A stretch of 59,855 nt of DNA from positions 1 to 59,855 of the forward strand of contig SYAC01000061.1 of NCBI GenBank assembly GCA_005787685.1. The letters are read 5' to 3'. The position numbers were made by a program, and so were the translations under genes. The notes beneath the pieces were generated by a model. That model saw only the letters and a program-made list of their open reading frames with translations. It did not search any database and had not been told where the DNA came from. Numbering within the stretch: the stretch's first letter is position 1; every line of letters begins with the position of its first letter. Origin of the DNA: Planctomycetia bacterium (GTDB lineage: Bacteria > Planctomycetota > Phycisphaerae > Phycisphaerales > SM1A02). Positions 8,267 through 17,550 of this stretch are shown here, one piece after another.

Positions 8267-10146
8267 CATCAATCTGGCAAGGACGAGTTCAAGGCACGCA
8301 AGATTCACTCTTTCGAACTTTCAATGACAGCCTTCCATTTGATCGGCGACTGATTCAAGAGGACATAGAGGGCTCCATTGGTTGGGCGCATGCGTTGGCG
8401 CGCGCCGAAGTCATAAGCGAGGGGGACCGAGTGCGTCTTGAAAAGGCGCTGCGTGAAATCGCTGCGTTGGTGGAGCATGATGCAACGCTGTTGACCAAGG
8501 CCACCGATGAGGATGTGCACAGCTGGGTTGAGCGCGAGTTGGTGGCGCGCGTTGGCGATCTTGGAAAACGCTTGCACACCGGCCGTAGCCGCAACGACCA
8601 AGTGGCTACGGACTTGCGCCTGTGGTGCATAAAGCAGACGCGCGTTCGGCTTGCGGAAATTGACGCCGCCAACTTTAGTTTGCTTGAATTGGCCGAGCGT
8701 GAGCGCGACACGGTATTTCCTGGATTCACGCATTTGCAGCGGGCACAGCCTATTTTATTCGCACATTGGTGCTTGGCCTATGTTGAAATGTTGCGGCGCG
8801 ACGCCGACCGCTTTTCCGACGCGCTTGACCGCGTCGCGCGCTGCCCGCTTGGATCTGGCGCGCTCTCGGGAACCGCCTATCCAATTGATCGTCAAAAGTT
8901 GGCCAAGGATTTGGGCTTTGATGGTCCAAGCGCCAACAGCCTTGACGCCGTCAGTGACCGCGACTTTGTGGTGGAGCTCATCGCCTCCGCCTCGATGTGC
9001 ATGCTGCATCTGAGCCGCATGGCAGAAGATATTATCTTTTACGCCACGGGCGAGGCCGCCTATGTCGAACTATCCGATGAAGTCAGCACTGGCAGTAGTT
9101 TGATGCCGCAGAAAAAAAATCCTGATGCATTGGAATTGATCCGCGGAAAAACTGGCCGCGTGATTGGCGCGCTCACTGGAATACTGGTCACGCTCAAGGC
9201 GCTTCCATTGGCATACAACAAGGATTTGCAAGAGGACAAGGAGCCGCTCTTTGACGCCATGGACACGCTGTCCATGTGTTTGCGCATGATTCCGCAGGTC
9301 ATGTTGGGTCTGAAAGTGGATCGCCTGCGCGCGCGCAAAGCGGCCATTGCCAGCTACGCAAATGCCACGGAATTGGCTGATTATCTTGTGCGAAAGGGCG
9401 TGGCATTTCGCGACGCGCATCATCAAGTTGGCCTCTTGGTGCGTGAGGCTATTGCCCAAGGCAAGCCGCTTGAGGAGTTGTCGGTCGCCGACATGGTGAA
9501 ACTGGCTCCGTTGGTGACAAGCGATGTGTTTGTCACGCTCACGGTTGATTCCGCGCTGGGCCGTCGAAGTGTTTCGGGTGGCACGGCGCCCGATCAAGTC
9601 AGCGCACGCGTGAAGGAAGCCAAACGAAGCTTGCGTGCCACGCGCCGACCCAAGCGCCGCAGCCCGGGTGGCGCAACCGGGTTGCGCGACGCCGTGGTAG
9701 AAGACTTGGACGATATCAAGCGTTTGGTGGATTTATGGAGCCTGCGCGGGGAGAACTTGCCGCGCACGCGCGACGAGATCATGGAAAAGATCACCGACTT
9801 CGCCATCGCCGCGGTGGACGGAAAAGTGCGTGGCTGCGCGAGCTTGTGGATCTATGAATCTGATCTGGCGGAAATTCGATCGCTTGGAGTGGACGAAGAT
9901 TTTCAAGGTCGCGGCCTGGGCAAGCAACTGGTGCAATTTTTCATTGACAAGGCACGCAGCATTGGTATTGAGCGATTGTTCGTTCTCACGCGCATGCCGG
10001 CGTTCTTTGAAAAGTGTGGATTCCGCACTGTCAGCATCAATAGTTTGCCCCAGAAAGTGACGAAAGATTGCGCCCAATGCCCCAAGAATCAAAACTGCGA
10101 TGAGATTGCCATGGTGTTGGAATTAAAGGAAATCGAAGTTTCATGA
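8263..10146 (+). CDS. argH: Argininosuccinate lyase fused to GNAT N-acetylglutamate synthase-like domain
   Basis: Bifunctional-looking protein of 627 residues starting at GTG 8263 inside the argG stop. Residues 1 to about 455 are argininosuccinate lyase, with HTGRSRNDQ and the signature loop [12 protein letters not shown] (about 277). A basic linker ([10 protein letters not shown]) leads to a GNAT domain from about 472, with the acetyl-CoA loop QGRGLGKQ near 548 and a closing cysteine cluster CxxCx5C near 602. Fusions of this kind, argH(A), are known in some marine gammaproteobacteria, where the second domain supplies N-acetylglutamate. The operon has no separate argA, which supports the same role here. 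Substrate of the second domain is inferred. Confidence 0.93.
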   Translation: MTSIWQGRVQGTQDSLFRTFNDSLPFDRRLIQEDIEGSIGWAHALARAEVISEGDRVRLEKALREIAALVEHDATLLTKATDEDVHSWVERELVARVGDLGKRLHTGRSRNDQVATDLRLWCIKQTRVRLAEIDAANFSLLELAERERDTVFPGFTHLQRAQPILFAHWCLAYVEMLRRDADRFSDALDRVARCPLGSGALSGTAYPIDRQKLAKDLGFDGPSANSLDAVSDRDFVVELIASASMCMLHLSRMAEDIIFYATGEAAYVELSDEVSTGSSLMPQKKNPDALELIRGKTGRVIGALTGILVTLKALPLAYNKDLQEDKEPLFDAMDTLSMCLRMIPQVMLGLKVDRLRARKAAIASYANATELADYLVRKGVAFRDAHHQVGLLVREAIAQGKPLEELSVADMVKLAPLVTSDVFVTLTVDSALGRRSVSGGTAPDQVSARVKEAKRSLRATRRPKRRSPGGATGLRDAVVEDLDDIKRLVDLWSLRGENLPRTRDEIMEKITDFAIAAVDGKVRGCASLWIYESDLAEIRSLGVDEDFQGRGLGKQLVQFFIDKARSIGIERLFVLTRMPAFFEKCGFRTVSINSLPQKVTKDCAQCPKNQNCDEIAMVLELKEIEVS

Positions 10147-11327
10147 ATCAAGAAGAATGTATTTGGCCGGCTGGCTTTCGCGCCGCGGGTCTATCCGCCG
10201 GCATTAAATCAAATGGGGCGCCCGACTTTGCCATGCTGCGCATGGATCATGGCGCGGTGGCCGCGGCCATGTTCACCACCAATCTATTCGCCGCCGCGCC
10301 CGTACAGATTTCGCGGCAGCATTTACACAATTCGCGCGGACACGCCAGCGTGTTGGTTGTGAATTCCGGTTGCGCCAACGCCACCACTGGTCCACATGGA
10401 TACGCGGATGCACAAACCATTGGCGATTGCGTGGCACAGGAATGTGGTTGCGCCCATGAGGCGGTCTTGATGAATTCCACAGGCATCATTGGTAAGCGAT
10501 TGCCCCTGGCGAACATGCTGAAGTGCGTCGCACCCCTGTCGCAACGTTGCGTAGAAGGAAGCGTCGAACCCTTTGCCCGCGCCATCATGACCACCGACAC
10601 GCGCGTCAAAATGTCAACGCGCTTAGTGGCAACGCATTCCGCACCAATTCGTGTGACGGGCGTGACCAAGGGCGCGGGAATGATCCATCCCAATATGGCC
10701 ACCATGATCGCAGTCATCACCACCGACGCCGCGCTTGAGCCACATGAACTTGACGCCATGATGCGTGTGGCCGTGGAGCAATCCTTCCATAGAATTTCTA
10801 TTGATGGCGACACCAGCACCAACGATTGCGTCTTTGCATTTGCGAGCGCCCAACGCGCAGCCGCGGCGGACCACAAGGAATTGCAACGCGCATTCTGCGA
10901 AGTCGCGCGCGACTTGGCGCACATGATTGTGTGCGATGGCGAGGGCTTCACACGCGCGTTTGAAGTGCGTGTGCGTGGCGCCGCCAGCGCCGCCGACGCG
11001 CTGGCTGTTTCAAAAACAGTCGCCACGAGCATGTTGGTTCGATGCGCCATTACTGGCGGCGATCCAAATTGGGGTCGCTTGCTTGCGGCCGCGGGCAGAA
11101 GCGGCGCCAAGCTCGATCCATCGTTGCTCACGCTTCGCGTTGGGGATATTTCTTTGTATCACAATGGGCAACCCACCGAGACCTCCAAAGAAATCGCCGC
11201 GGCCGAATTTTCGAAACCCAATGTCATGATTGAATTTCATCTGGGCTTGGGCCTCCATGATGATTTCTTCATTTCCAGCGGCATGACACAGGAATATGTG
11301 AAGCTCAACAGCGAGTACAGCACCTGA
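10143..11327 (+). CDS. argJ: Glutamate N-acetyltransferase (ornithine acetyltransferase) ArgJ
   Basis: Transfers the acetyl group from N-acetylornithine back to glutamate, closing the acetyl cycle. The 394-residue precursor contains the autocleavage and nucleophile site KGAGMIHPNMATM, where the Thr in MATM becomes the N-terminus of the beta chain. It also has SGCANATTG early, SIDGDTSTND and the conserved C-terminus EYVKLNSEYST. It overlaps the argH fusion gene (ATGA). With ArgJ present, the fused acetyltransferase would be needed only to top up the acetyl pool. Whether ArgJ is mono- or bifunctional cannot be told from sequence. Confidence 0.97.
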   Translation: MNQEECIWPAGFRAAGLSAGIKSNGAPDFAMLRMDHGAVAAAMFTTNLFAAAPVQISRQHLHNSRGHASVLVVNSGCANATTGPHGYADAQTIGDCVAQECGCAHEAVLMNSTGIIGKRLPLANMLKCVAPLSQRCVEGSVEPFARAIMTTDTRVKMSTRLVATHSAPIRVTGVTKGAGMIHPNMATMIAVITTDAALEPHELDAMMRVAVEQSFHRISIDGDTSTNDCVFAFASAQRAAAADHKELQRAFCEVARDLAHMIVCDGEGFTRAFEVRVRGAASAADALAVSKTVATSMLVRCAITGGDPNWGRLLAAAGRSGAKLDPSLLTLRVGDISLYHNGQPTETSKEIAAAEFSKPNVMIEFHLGLGLHDDFFISSGMTQEYVKLNSEYST

Positions 11328-11481
11328 CATTGCGGCGTGCGCCCAGGGAACTGCGTGGCATGGATGGCGCTCCAATCGCTGGCAAGGCGAGCGTTTCAAA
11401 CACGCGTCGACCGCCAATTCAATCAACATATTGCTGTATTCTGAAGGCATCCCCTTCATCTTTAGGCGATAGAAAGTTACC

Positions 11482-12660
11482 ATGCGATTTCGAATCATCA
11501 CCTTCACATGTGCGACTTTACTTTTAGCTGTGCCGGTTTTTCCATACGGTGCGCTTGGACATGAAACGGTCGGCGCCATAGCGGACATGAAATTGGCGGG
11601 AACGCCCGCGGGGGCGCAAGTCACCAAACTGCTCAACGGGCTCACGCTTTCGCGCGCCTCTGTGCTGGCCGATGAAATCAAAGGCTGGGACCGATTGCCA
11701 AAGGGACAACCCAAGCCCACCATCTTGAAGAATCAGCCGCGATTACAAGAACAATTGGTGGCATTTTGGAACGCCAATCCCCCCACCAAAGCCAAAGGCA
11801 GCGATGCGCCAACTCACAAGGAATTTCATTACACGGATGTGCCCGCGGTGGATGGAAGCAAATATGTCAAGGGCAATCTTGGAACGGAACCCTACGACAT
11901 TGTGCAAATGATTCCGTTCTGCGCGCGCGTGCTGTTGGGGGAAGAACCAGAGAACAACGATCGCAAGATCACCAAACCCGTCGCCCTCATTCTGCTGGCG
12001 CATTATGTGGGCGACATTCATCAACCCCTGCATGTGGGAAACGCATATTTCTCAACTGCTGGCAACTTGGTCAATCCAAGCAAGGGCGGCAAAAGCTTTC
12101 CAGACCACGGCGGCAATGGCTTTCGTATTATTTTGGCCGACGAAAAAAATGCCAAGGGCGATACAAAGAGTAAAGGCAAGCCAAGCTCTCAAAAATCAAA
12201 CAAGAGCAAAGGCACCAATCTGCACAGTTTCTGGGACAGCGAGGCGGTTGATGAGGCCTTGAAACAAGTCGATGAAACTATCGAATCGCAGCCAAATCAC
12301 AAGGGAAAAGTCACGGACGAGCAGGTGATCGCCTGGTTTGCCAACGCTGAACCTACGGACTGGAAACCACCAGCGAAATCAAAGCCAACCGAATGGGCGC
12401 AATTCTGGGCCAATGACATTCTTCCAATGTCGACCCAAGCCCACGAGCGACTCGCGTTTAGCAATGTCACCATCAAGAATGACAGCGCCAATGGCGACGC
12501 CACGGAAATTAAAATGCCTGATGGAATTTCCTACTTAAACTGGGCAGGTCAACGCACACAGGAAGAATTGCACAAGGCCGGTTGGCGCCTGGCCGCGATT
12601 ATTGAGGCCTGCTTGGACACTGAAAAACCGGCCGCAAAAAAATCAAAGTCGACTCAATAA
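11482..12660 (+). CDS. Secreted S1/P1-type zinc nuclease
   Basis: Predicted extracytoplasmic single-strand nuclease/3'-nucleotidase of the S1/P1 family, 392 residues. A signal peptide covers residues 1 to about 24. The mature protein starts near YGALGHETVG, where an aromatic residue and His normally contribute zinc ligands. Further metal-site motifs are HYVGDIHQPLHVG (about 174) and LHSFWDS (about 247). Between them is a Lys/Ser-rich insertion (about 220-244) not usual for the family. It begins 154 nt after argJ on the same strand; that gap shows no terminator and no clear promoter. A role in scavenging phosphate or nucleosides from external nucleic acid is inference. Confidence 0.88.
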   Translation: MRFRIITFTCATLLLAVPVFPYGALGHETVGAIADMKLAGTPAGAQVTKLLNGLTLSRASVLADEIKGWDRLPKGQPKPTILKNQPRLQEQLVAFWNANPPTKAKGSDAPTHKEFHYTDVPAVDGSKYVKGNLGTEPYDIVQMIPFCARVLLGEEPENNDRKITKPVALILLAHYVGDIHQPLHVGNAYFSTAGNLVNPSKGGKSFPDHGGNGFRIILADEKNAKGDTKSKGKPSSQKSNKSKGTNLHSFWDSEAVDEALKQVDETIESQPNHKGKVTDEQVIAWFANAEPTDWKPPAKSKPTEWAQFWANDILPMSTQAHERLAFSNVTIKNDSANGDATEIKMPDGISYLNWAGQRTQEELHKAGWRLAAIIEACLDTEKPAAKKSKSTQ

Positions 12661-12666
12661 ATCGAC

Positions 12667-13725
12667 TCACGGAGACAAGGGCGTGTACAAAATTTGATCG
12701 CGCAAATCAGCCGCTTGCAGGGCGATTGGATCAGTGTCGCCAAATGCCGTGGCCACATCCGCTGCCAACACGCTTGCGTTTCCTTTCGAGCGCTCAATCT
12801 CTCCAATATTTCGCAGGCAATCAATGCGGTCCATGGCCACCAACACCAACACCTGCATACGCCATGGCGCGACACGCTTTTCACGCAACCACCTATTGGT
12901 GTCAAATCCCTCAAGCGCCTGGTCATACAACTTGATCGCGGACCGGCAATCACCGCGCGCCTTGGCAAGCGTTCCCAGCGTGGCCAAGGGCAACCGCGGA
13001 TCTTGCAATGTTTTCAGTGTGATTCCAGCCTCCACCGCGGCGCGCAAACGCTTTTCCAAATCAGGAATTTGATCAGTGGCTCCGGCCGTGCCAGCAATGC
13101 GAATGGCCTGCTCCAAAGCCAATGGCTCCCGAACTTGCGCGGCGCCCGGCGCGGCAAAACAATCCAGCAGCAATTTGGATTCATCCCATGACTCTTGCAA
13201 TTTGCCAAGGGCAAGCAGCGCCTCGATCTTCAACCGGCTGCGATCCAGCGACACGGGCGACAAGCGATCATCCGTTACCAACGCGGCCTCGGGCGAATCC
13301 AGCCATGTCAACACGCTCGCTGCGCCATGTTCGCAATATTCAATACGCATCAACATATTGTTCAACGCGTCCAGTTGCGCGGGCGACATATTCTGAGATT
13401 TCGCCGCGTCAATAGCCAAGCGCATTTGCAGTAGGGAACGCGTGCCGTCGCCTTCCTCTAAAGACTGCACGGCATTGTTGACCAGCATTTCAACTGAATC
13501 AACATTGTTGCTTTGGGGGGCAACCATCGGCGCGATCTGCGGCACCTGCGCCGCGGGCGATGGTGTTTGAACCACAACATTGGGCGTGCTGGCTTGGAGT
13601 GTCTTGGGCGCGCCTTGGCCATTCACTGGCGTTGGATTTATTTGCATCACCAATGAAATGCCGTAGACCAGCGCGATGGCCGCCAAGAGAAGCACAACCA
13701 ACTTTGCGATCAATGTGGTGCGCAT
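12667..13725 (-). CDS. Membrane-anchored TPR-like protein of unknown function
   Basis: A 352-residue protein with one N-terminal membrane segment (about residues 7-27), a Pro/Val/Gln-rich linker (about 30-75), and a long Ala/Leu-rich helical part. The helical pairs (for example around RDCRSAIKLYDQALEGF) resemble tetratricopeptide repeats. No catalytic motif is visible. The domain would face the periplasm. The ATG overlaps the pheS stop by one base, so it is translationally coupled to pheS. Its function is not recognisable. Confidence 0.8.
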   Translation of the reverse strand: MRTTLIAKLVVLLLAAIALVYGISLVMQINPTPVNGQGAPKTLQASTPNVVVQTPSPAAQVPQIAPMVAPQSNNVDSVEMLVNNAVQSLEEGDGTRSLLQMRLAIDAAKSQNMSPAQLDALNNMLMRIEYCEHGAASVLTWLDSPEAALVTDDRLSPVSLDRSRLKIEALLALGKLQESWDESKLLLDCFAAPGAAQVREPLALEQAIRIAGTAGATDQIPDLEKRLRAAVEAGITLKTLQDPRLPLATLGTLAKARGDCRSAIKLYDQALEGFDTNRWLREKRVAPWRMQVLVLVAMDRIDCLRNIGEIERSKGNASVLAADVATAFGDTDPIALQAADLRDQILYTPLSP

Positions 13726-14714
13726 TAAAATTGCCTGAGAAATCGCGCGTCATTCTCATACAGCCAGCGAATGTCGGAAATTCCATGACGGCGCATTGCG
13801 ATTCGCTCCACGCCCAATCCAAACGCGTAGCCAGACCACACTTCGGGGTCGATTCCCACGGACTCAAACACCGCTGGATCAACCATGCCGCAACCACCAA
13901 GCTCCACCCAGCGCCACTCGCCTTTGATCTTCATCTTCATATCCACTTCAGCGCTTGGCTCGGTGAAGGGAAAGAAACTTGGACGCATTCGAACTTCCGC
14001 TTCTGGACCAAAGCACGCGCGCGCAAATTGCCACAGGGCGGTCTTGAGATCAACCATGGAGATATTTTTATCCACGCATAAACCCTCCACCTGATGAAAC
14101 ATGGAGAAGTGCGTTGCGTCATGCGTATCCGGTCGATACACGCGGCCAACTGCCACAATCTTCAGCGGCGGCTTTTCCTTTTCCATGGTTCGAATTTGCA
14201 CGGTGCTGGTTTGCGTGCGAAGCAATCGACGAATACCCCCCTGCTCGGCCATGTAAAAATTGTCCGTGGCCTCGCGCGCGGGGTGCCCCTCTGGAATGTT
14301 CAGCGCCGTAAAATTGTGCCACTCGTCCTCCACTTCGGGACCCTCGGCAACGCGGAAACCCATACGACCAAAAATATCCACGATGTCGGCGATGGTTCGA
14401 GTCAGCACATGGCGGCGGCCAACCCCCGCGGGCAACCCCGGCTCCGTCATGTCAATGTCTGGACCACTTTCAGCGGCGCCCGCCGATGTTTTGAGGGCAA
14501 ACTCCGCCTCTAACTTTTGCTTCATGGCGTTGAGCTGCTTTCCCAGCGCGGGTTTTTTATCTTTTGGCGCGCTACGAAGCGCCTCCATCATGGCGCCAAC
14601 GCGTCCAGAAGTTCCAAGCCATGCGATACGCCATGCCTCCATCTGCGCGGCGGTTGTGGCGGCGTTGAGCGCGACCAGAGCCTCATGTTCATTGGTTTCA
14701 ATGGAATCAAGCAC
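13725..14714 (-). CDS. pheS: Phenylalanine--tRNA ligase alpha subunit
   Basis: Catalytic subunit of the class II alpha2beta2 PheRS. At 329 residues it has the N-terminal coiled-coil tRNA-binding arm, then the catalytic core. Motif 2 lies around VGRVYRPDTHDATHFSMFHQVEG, with FFPFTEPSAEVD after it. Motif 3 is the stretch YAFGLGVERIAMRRHGISDIR. The partner pheT is not adjacent, which is unusual because pheST is one operon in many bacteria. The upstream neighbour is the metal regulator (9-nt gap) and the downstream one is the TPR-like gene. Confidence 0.97.
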   Translation of the reverse strand: MLDSIETNEHEALVALNAATTAAQMEAWRIAWLGTSGRVGAMMEALRSAPKDKKPALGKQLNAMKQKLEAEFALKTSAGAAESGPDIDMTEPGLPAGVGRRHVLTRTIADIVDIFGRMGFRVAEGPEVEDEWHNFTALNIPEGHPAREATDNFYMAEQGGIRRLLRTQTSTVQIRTMEKEKPPLKIVAVGRVYRPDTHDATHFSMFHQVEGLCVDKNISMVDLKTALWQFARACFGPEAEVRMRPSFFPFTEPSAEVDMKMKIKGEWRWVELGGCGMVDPAVFESVGIDPEVWSGYAFGLGVERIAMRRHGISDIRWLYENDARFLRQF

Positions 14715-14723
14715 GAATAAAGT

Positions 14724-15401
14724 CTAGCGATTTTGCGGAGTTTGAGCCTGCACCAAAATCTTAGAGGCGGCCACTTGCGAAAGCATGACAGGCTTGGCGT
14801 GCGCCGCGCGCACGGTCATGGAATGAGCTTGTGCGCTCACGCTTTGCACCACCAAACCCACGCCAGGCTTCAATCCATTGTCCGCGACAAACTTCAAGAA
14901 CGCTCGGTTCTGATCAGTAATACGCGTTATGCGTACTCGTTCACGTGCGTCACATTGATGCAGCTGCTTGCTGCGTGCCTTTGAAAAATTTCCGGCGGCA
15001 TCTGGAATTGGATCACCATGCGGATCGGTGGATGGCCGACCAAGAAATTCGTCGAGTCGATCCAGAATGCGCGGGGACAACGCATGCTCAAGCCGCTCGG
15101 CCTCCTCGTGCACATCGCCCCAATCCAGTTTCAGCGTGCGCACCAAAAAAGTTTCAATCACGCGGTGGCGGCGCAGCACATCCAAGGCAATCGTGTTGCC
15201 CTTGGCGGTGAGCGCAATACCGCTGTAGGGCTGGGACTTCACCAGGCGCGCCAACGACAGGCGCTTGATCATGCTGGTAGCAGTGCCCTTGGTCACGCCC
15301 AGTTCCTGCGCCAAGCGCGCGACCCCGGCCTCGCCGCTCGGTGATTCTTGGCACAAGGTGTAAAGAGCCTTGATGTAATTTTCTACGGTTTCGCTCGCCA
15401 T
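14724..15401 (-). CDS. DtxR/MntR-family metal-dependent transcriptional regulator
   Basis: A 225-residue regulator. The N-terminal winged helix (about 1-70) includes VARLAQELGVTKGTATSMIKRLS as the helix-turn-helix. A dimerisation and metal-binding helical domain follows (about 70-140, with HRVIETFLV and HEEAERLEHALSP). A C-terminal FeoA/SH3-like domain covers about 150-220. Divergence from an Nramp transporter and a perfect palindrome in the shared 203-bp gap make a manganese- or iron-sensing repressor of mntH the most likely role. The choice between manganese and iron cannot be made from these motifs. Confidence 0.9.
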   Translation of the reverse strand: MASETVENYIKALYTLCQESPSGEAGVARLAQELGVTKGTATSMIKRLSLARLVKSQPYSGIALTAKGNTIALDVLRRHRVIETFLVRTLKLDWGDVHEEAERLEHALSPRILDRLDEFLGRPSTDPHGDPIPDAAGNFSKARSKQLHQCDARERVRITRITDQNRAFLKFVADNGLKPGVGLVVQSVSAQAHSMTVRAAHAKPVMLSQVAASKILVQAQTPQNR

Positions 15402-15509
15402 GGCAAGCGCATGGTAGCTCCCGCATCAGCGCCAGCAATGCCAAACCACCAAATTACTACTTTTGGCACCATTTCCAAGCATCTCAATGTTTGAGTGCTC
15501 CGTTCATGA

Positions 15510-15541
15510 AAGTTTGATTCGTCAAACTTATTTGCTAGACT
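15510..15541 (+). promoter_or_regulatory. mntH promoter with 8-bp palindromic operator
   Basis: AAGTTTGA (15510-15517), TTCG, TCAAACTT (15522-15529) form a perfect inverted repeat. It overlaps a promoter-like TTGATT (15514-15519), a 16-nt spacer and TAGACT (15536-15541). The geometry fits a DtxR/MntR-type dimer blocking the -35 region of mntH. The palindrome has no T run after it, so it is not a terminator. The gap of 203 bp holds no other clear signal. Confidence 0.6.
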
Positions 15542-15604
15542 CTATCACGAAGCGCGGGCGTATGCCCACGCAAGCATTGCGCTCTTGGCAACATCTCCAC
15601 TGGT

Positions 15605-16948
15605 ATGAACACCAACAAGTCAAATTCTTCCAGCGCCGCTTGGCGCGCAACTCGAAGCGTGCATTCCTTGCCAGAGGCGTACTCCACCGTGCCGGTGCCG
15701 TTGCATGGATCACGCTGGCGCAAACTGATGGCCTTCAGCGGTCCCGGACTCATGGTTGCCGTGGGCTACATGGACCCTGGCAATTGGGCCACAGACTTGG
15801 CCGGTGGCTCGAAATTTGGATACGCGCTGCTCAGCGTGATTCTGATCTCTAATCTGATGGCGATCTTGCTGCAACATTTGGCGGTGAAGCTTGGCGTAGT
15901 TGCGCAACGAGATTTGGCGCAGGCCTGCCGCGATCACTTCAGCCCGCCAGTTTCATTTTGCTTGTGGGTGCTGTGTGAAATCGCCATTGCCGCATGCGAC
16001 TTGGCGGAGGTCATTGGCTCCGCCATAGCGTTGAATTTACTTTTTGGAATTCCTTTGGTGTGGGGCGTGTGCATCACGGCCGCGGATGTGCTGATGATTT
16101 TGTTTTTGCAAACCAAGGGCTGGCGCTACATCGAGGCGTTGGTGGCTGGTCTTGTTTTTCTCATTGGCGCTTGTTTTGCCTATGAAATGATCGCCGCGCG
16201 CCCCGAACTCCCGGAGTTGCTGCGCGGGCTTGTGCCCACTCCAGAGATCGTGGTCAATCCGGCCATGCTGTATATTTCTATCGGCATTCTGGGAGCCACG
16301 GTCATGCCGCACAATTTATATCTGCATTCGGCCATTGTGCAAACGCGCAACTATCCACGCGATGACGCTGGTAAGTCTGTGGCCATTCGCTACGCCACGG
16401 CCGACTCCACCATTGCCCTGTTGTTCGCCTTCTTCATCAACGCCGCCATTCTTATTCTTGCCGCGGCAACATTTCATAAGACAGGCCATCAAGATGTTGC
16501 GGGAATAGAGGACGCCTATGAATTACTCACGCCAGTGCTTGGCGCGTCGCTGGCAAGCACGGTGTTCGCAGTGGCGTTGCTTGCATCGGGACAAAATTCC
16601 ACGCTCACTGGAACGCTGGCTGGCCAAGTGGTTATGGAGGGATTTCTCAATATCCGCCTTGCCCCATGGTTACGCCGCTTGGTCACACGCCTAATCGCGG
16701 TCATTCCCGCCGTGATTGTGTCGGCCCTGTATGGGGCAAATGGGGTAAATAAATTATTGATCCTGAGCCAGGTGATTCTTTCCTTGCAACTTTCATTTGC
16801 GGTCGTGCCGCTGGTGTGGTTCACCAGCAGCCGACTCAAGATGGGACGCTTTGTCAATTCCCCCGCGCTTGCAACCACCGCATGGATTGTGACGGCCATC
16901 ATTGTGCTGCTCAACACCTACCTGCTGGTGCAGACATTCCAAGGCTGA
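15605..16948 (+). CDS. mntH: Nramp-family divalent metal (Mn2+/Fe2+) transporter
   Basis: Proton-coupled metal importer of the inner membrane, 447 residues with about 11 predicted membrane segments. The metal-binding motif DPGN in GYMDPGNWATD (about 55) and the MPH motif in VMPHNLYLHS (about 234) are both intact. The N-terminus has a 40-residue polar extension. No Shine-Dalgarno sequence is obvious before ATG 15605, and no earlier in-frame start exists close by. It is probably controlled by the divergent DtxR-type regulator through the palindrome at 15510-15529. Confidence 0.95.
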   Translation: MNTNKSNSSSAAWRATRSVHSLPEAYSTVPVPLHGSRWRKLMAFSGPGLMVAVGYMDPGNWATDLAGGSKFGYALLSVILISNLMAILLQHLAVKLGVVAQRDLAQACRDHFSPPVSFCLWVLCEIAIAACDLAEVIGSAIALNLLFGIPLVWGVCITAADVLMILFLQTKGWRYIEALVAGLVFLIGACFAYEMIAARPELPELLRGLVPTPEIVVNPAMLYISIGILGATVMPHNLYLHSAIVQTRNYPRDDAGKSVAIRYATADSTIALLFAFFINAAILILAAATFHKTGHQDVAGIEDAYELLTPVLGASLASTVFAVALLASGQNSTLTGTLAGQVVMEGFLNIRLAPWLRRLVTRLIAVIPAVIVSALYGANGVNKLLILSQVILSLQLSFAVVPLVWFTSSRLKMGRFVNSPALATTAWIVTAIIVLLNTYLLVQTFQG

Positions 16949-16967
16949 ACTGTAGGAACCCGCGCAT

Positions 16968-17540
16968 TTATGGCATGACTTCAAGCTTGCGCAACTCAAA
17001 ATAGCACTTGGCGCAGGCGCGCACATCTACCAAGGCGTCATGGCCGCCTTCAAACGCAAAGCCAAACAACTCCGTATGCAGCTCCTGAAGCTTGGGCCAT
17101 TTATAGCCATAGTTTCCCGAAATTTTGCAAAAGTCCGTTGAAGATTGCATGGTGCAAACCCGCGGCTTCTGCAACACAACATTCATCCTGCCAGCGCGCA
17201 GAAACTCGCTACCCAAAATATTTTCGTCAAATGACATGTTGTGCGCAAATAAATTGTCCGCGCTCAATATGTCCTTGGTTATTTCATCCAGCACCGTGTT
17301 CAATGCCACGCCCTCGCGCATGGCTTTGTCGGTCGTAATGCCATGAATGCGTGACACCTCGTCTGGGATCACAAATCCATCGGGGCGAATAATGTGGTTG
17401 ATGGCCTTCAACTCACGCCCCTGCTTGTCGGTCACCATCCATCCCAACTGCACCACGCGCGGCCAGTTCAACAAGTCCGATGGCGGCGCCTTGTAATTTC
17501 TGGGAACGCCTGTAGTTTCGGTGTCAAAAAATAAATACAT
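16968..17540 (-). CDS. DEDDh-type 3'-5' exonuclease (DnaQ-like)
   Basis: A 190-residue exonuclease-fold protein. The start is ATG 17540, with AGGAGCAGG just upstream; the longer open frame lacks conserved sequence. Exo I is FFDTETTG (Asp6, Glu8), Exo II is AHNMSFDENIL, and Exo III is GGHDALVDVRA with the DEDDh histidine and final aspartate. It could be a proofreading epsilon-like subunit or a general DNA/RNA 3' exonuclease; there is no C-terminal polymerase-binding extension. It lies 10 nt downstream of the APC permease gene, likely in one operon, and converges with mntH. Confidence 0.9.
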   Translation of the reverse strand: MYLFFDTETTGVPRNYKAPPSDLLNWPRVVQLGWMVTDKQGRELKAINHIIRPDGFVIPDEVSRIHGITTDKAMREGVALNTVLDEITKDILSADNLFAHNMSFDENILGSEFLRAGRMNVVLQKPRVCTMQSSTDFCKISGNYGYKWPKLQELHTELFGFAFEGGHDALVDVRACAKCYFELRKLEVMP

Positions 17541-17550
17541 GCCTGCTCCT

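Noticed and set aside
10247-11131. 294-residue frame antisense to argJ
   Set aside because: Shadow of a strongly conserved gene; composition is rich in residues produced by reading Ala/Gly codons backwards.
15510-15529. Palindrome as a terminator
   Set aside because: No T run follows on either strand and no gene ends nearby.
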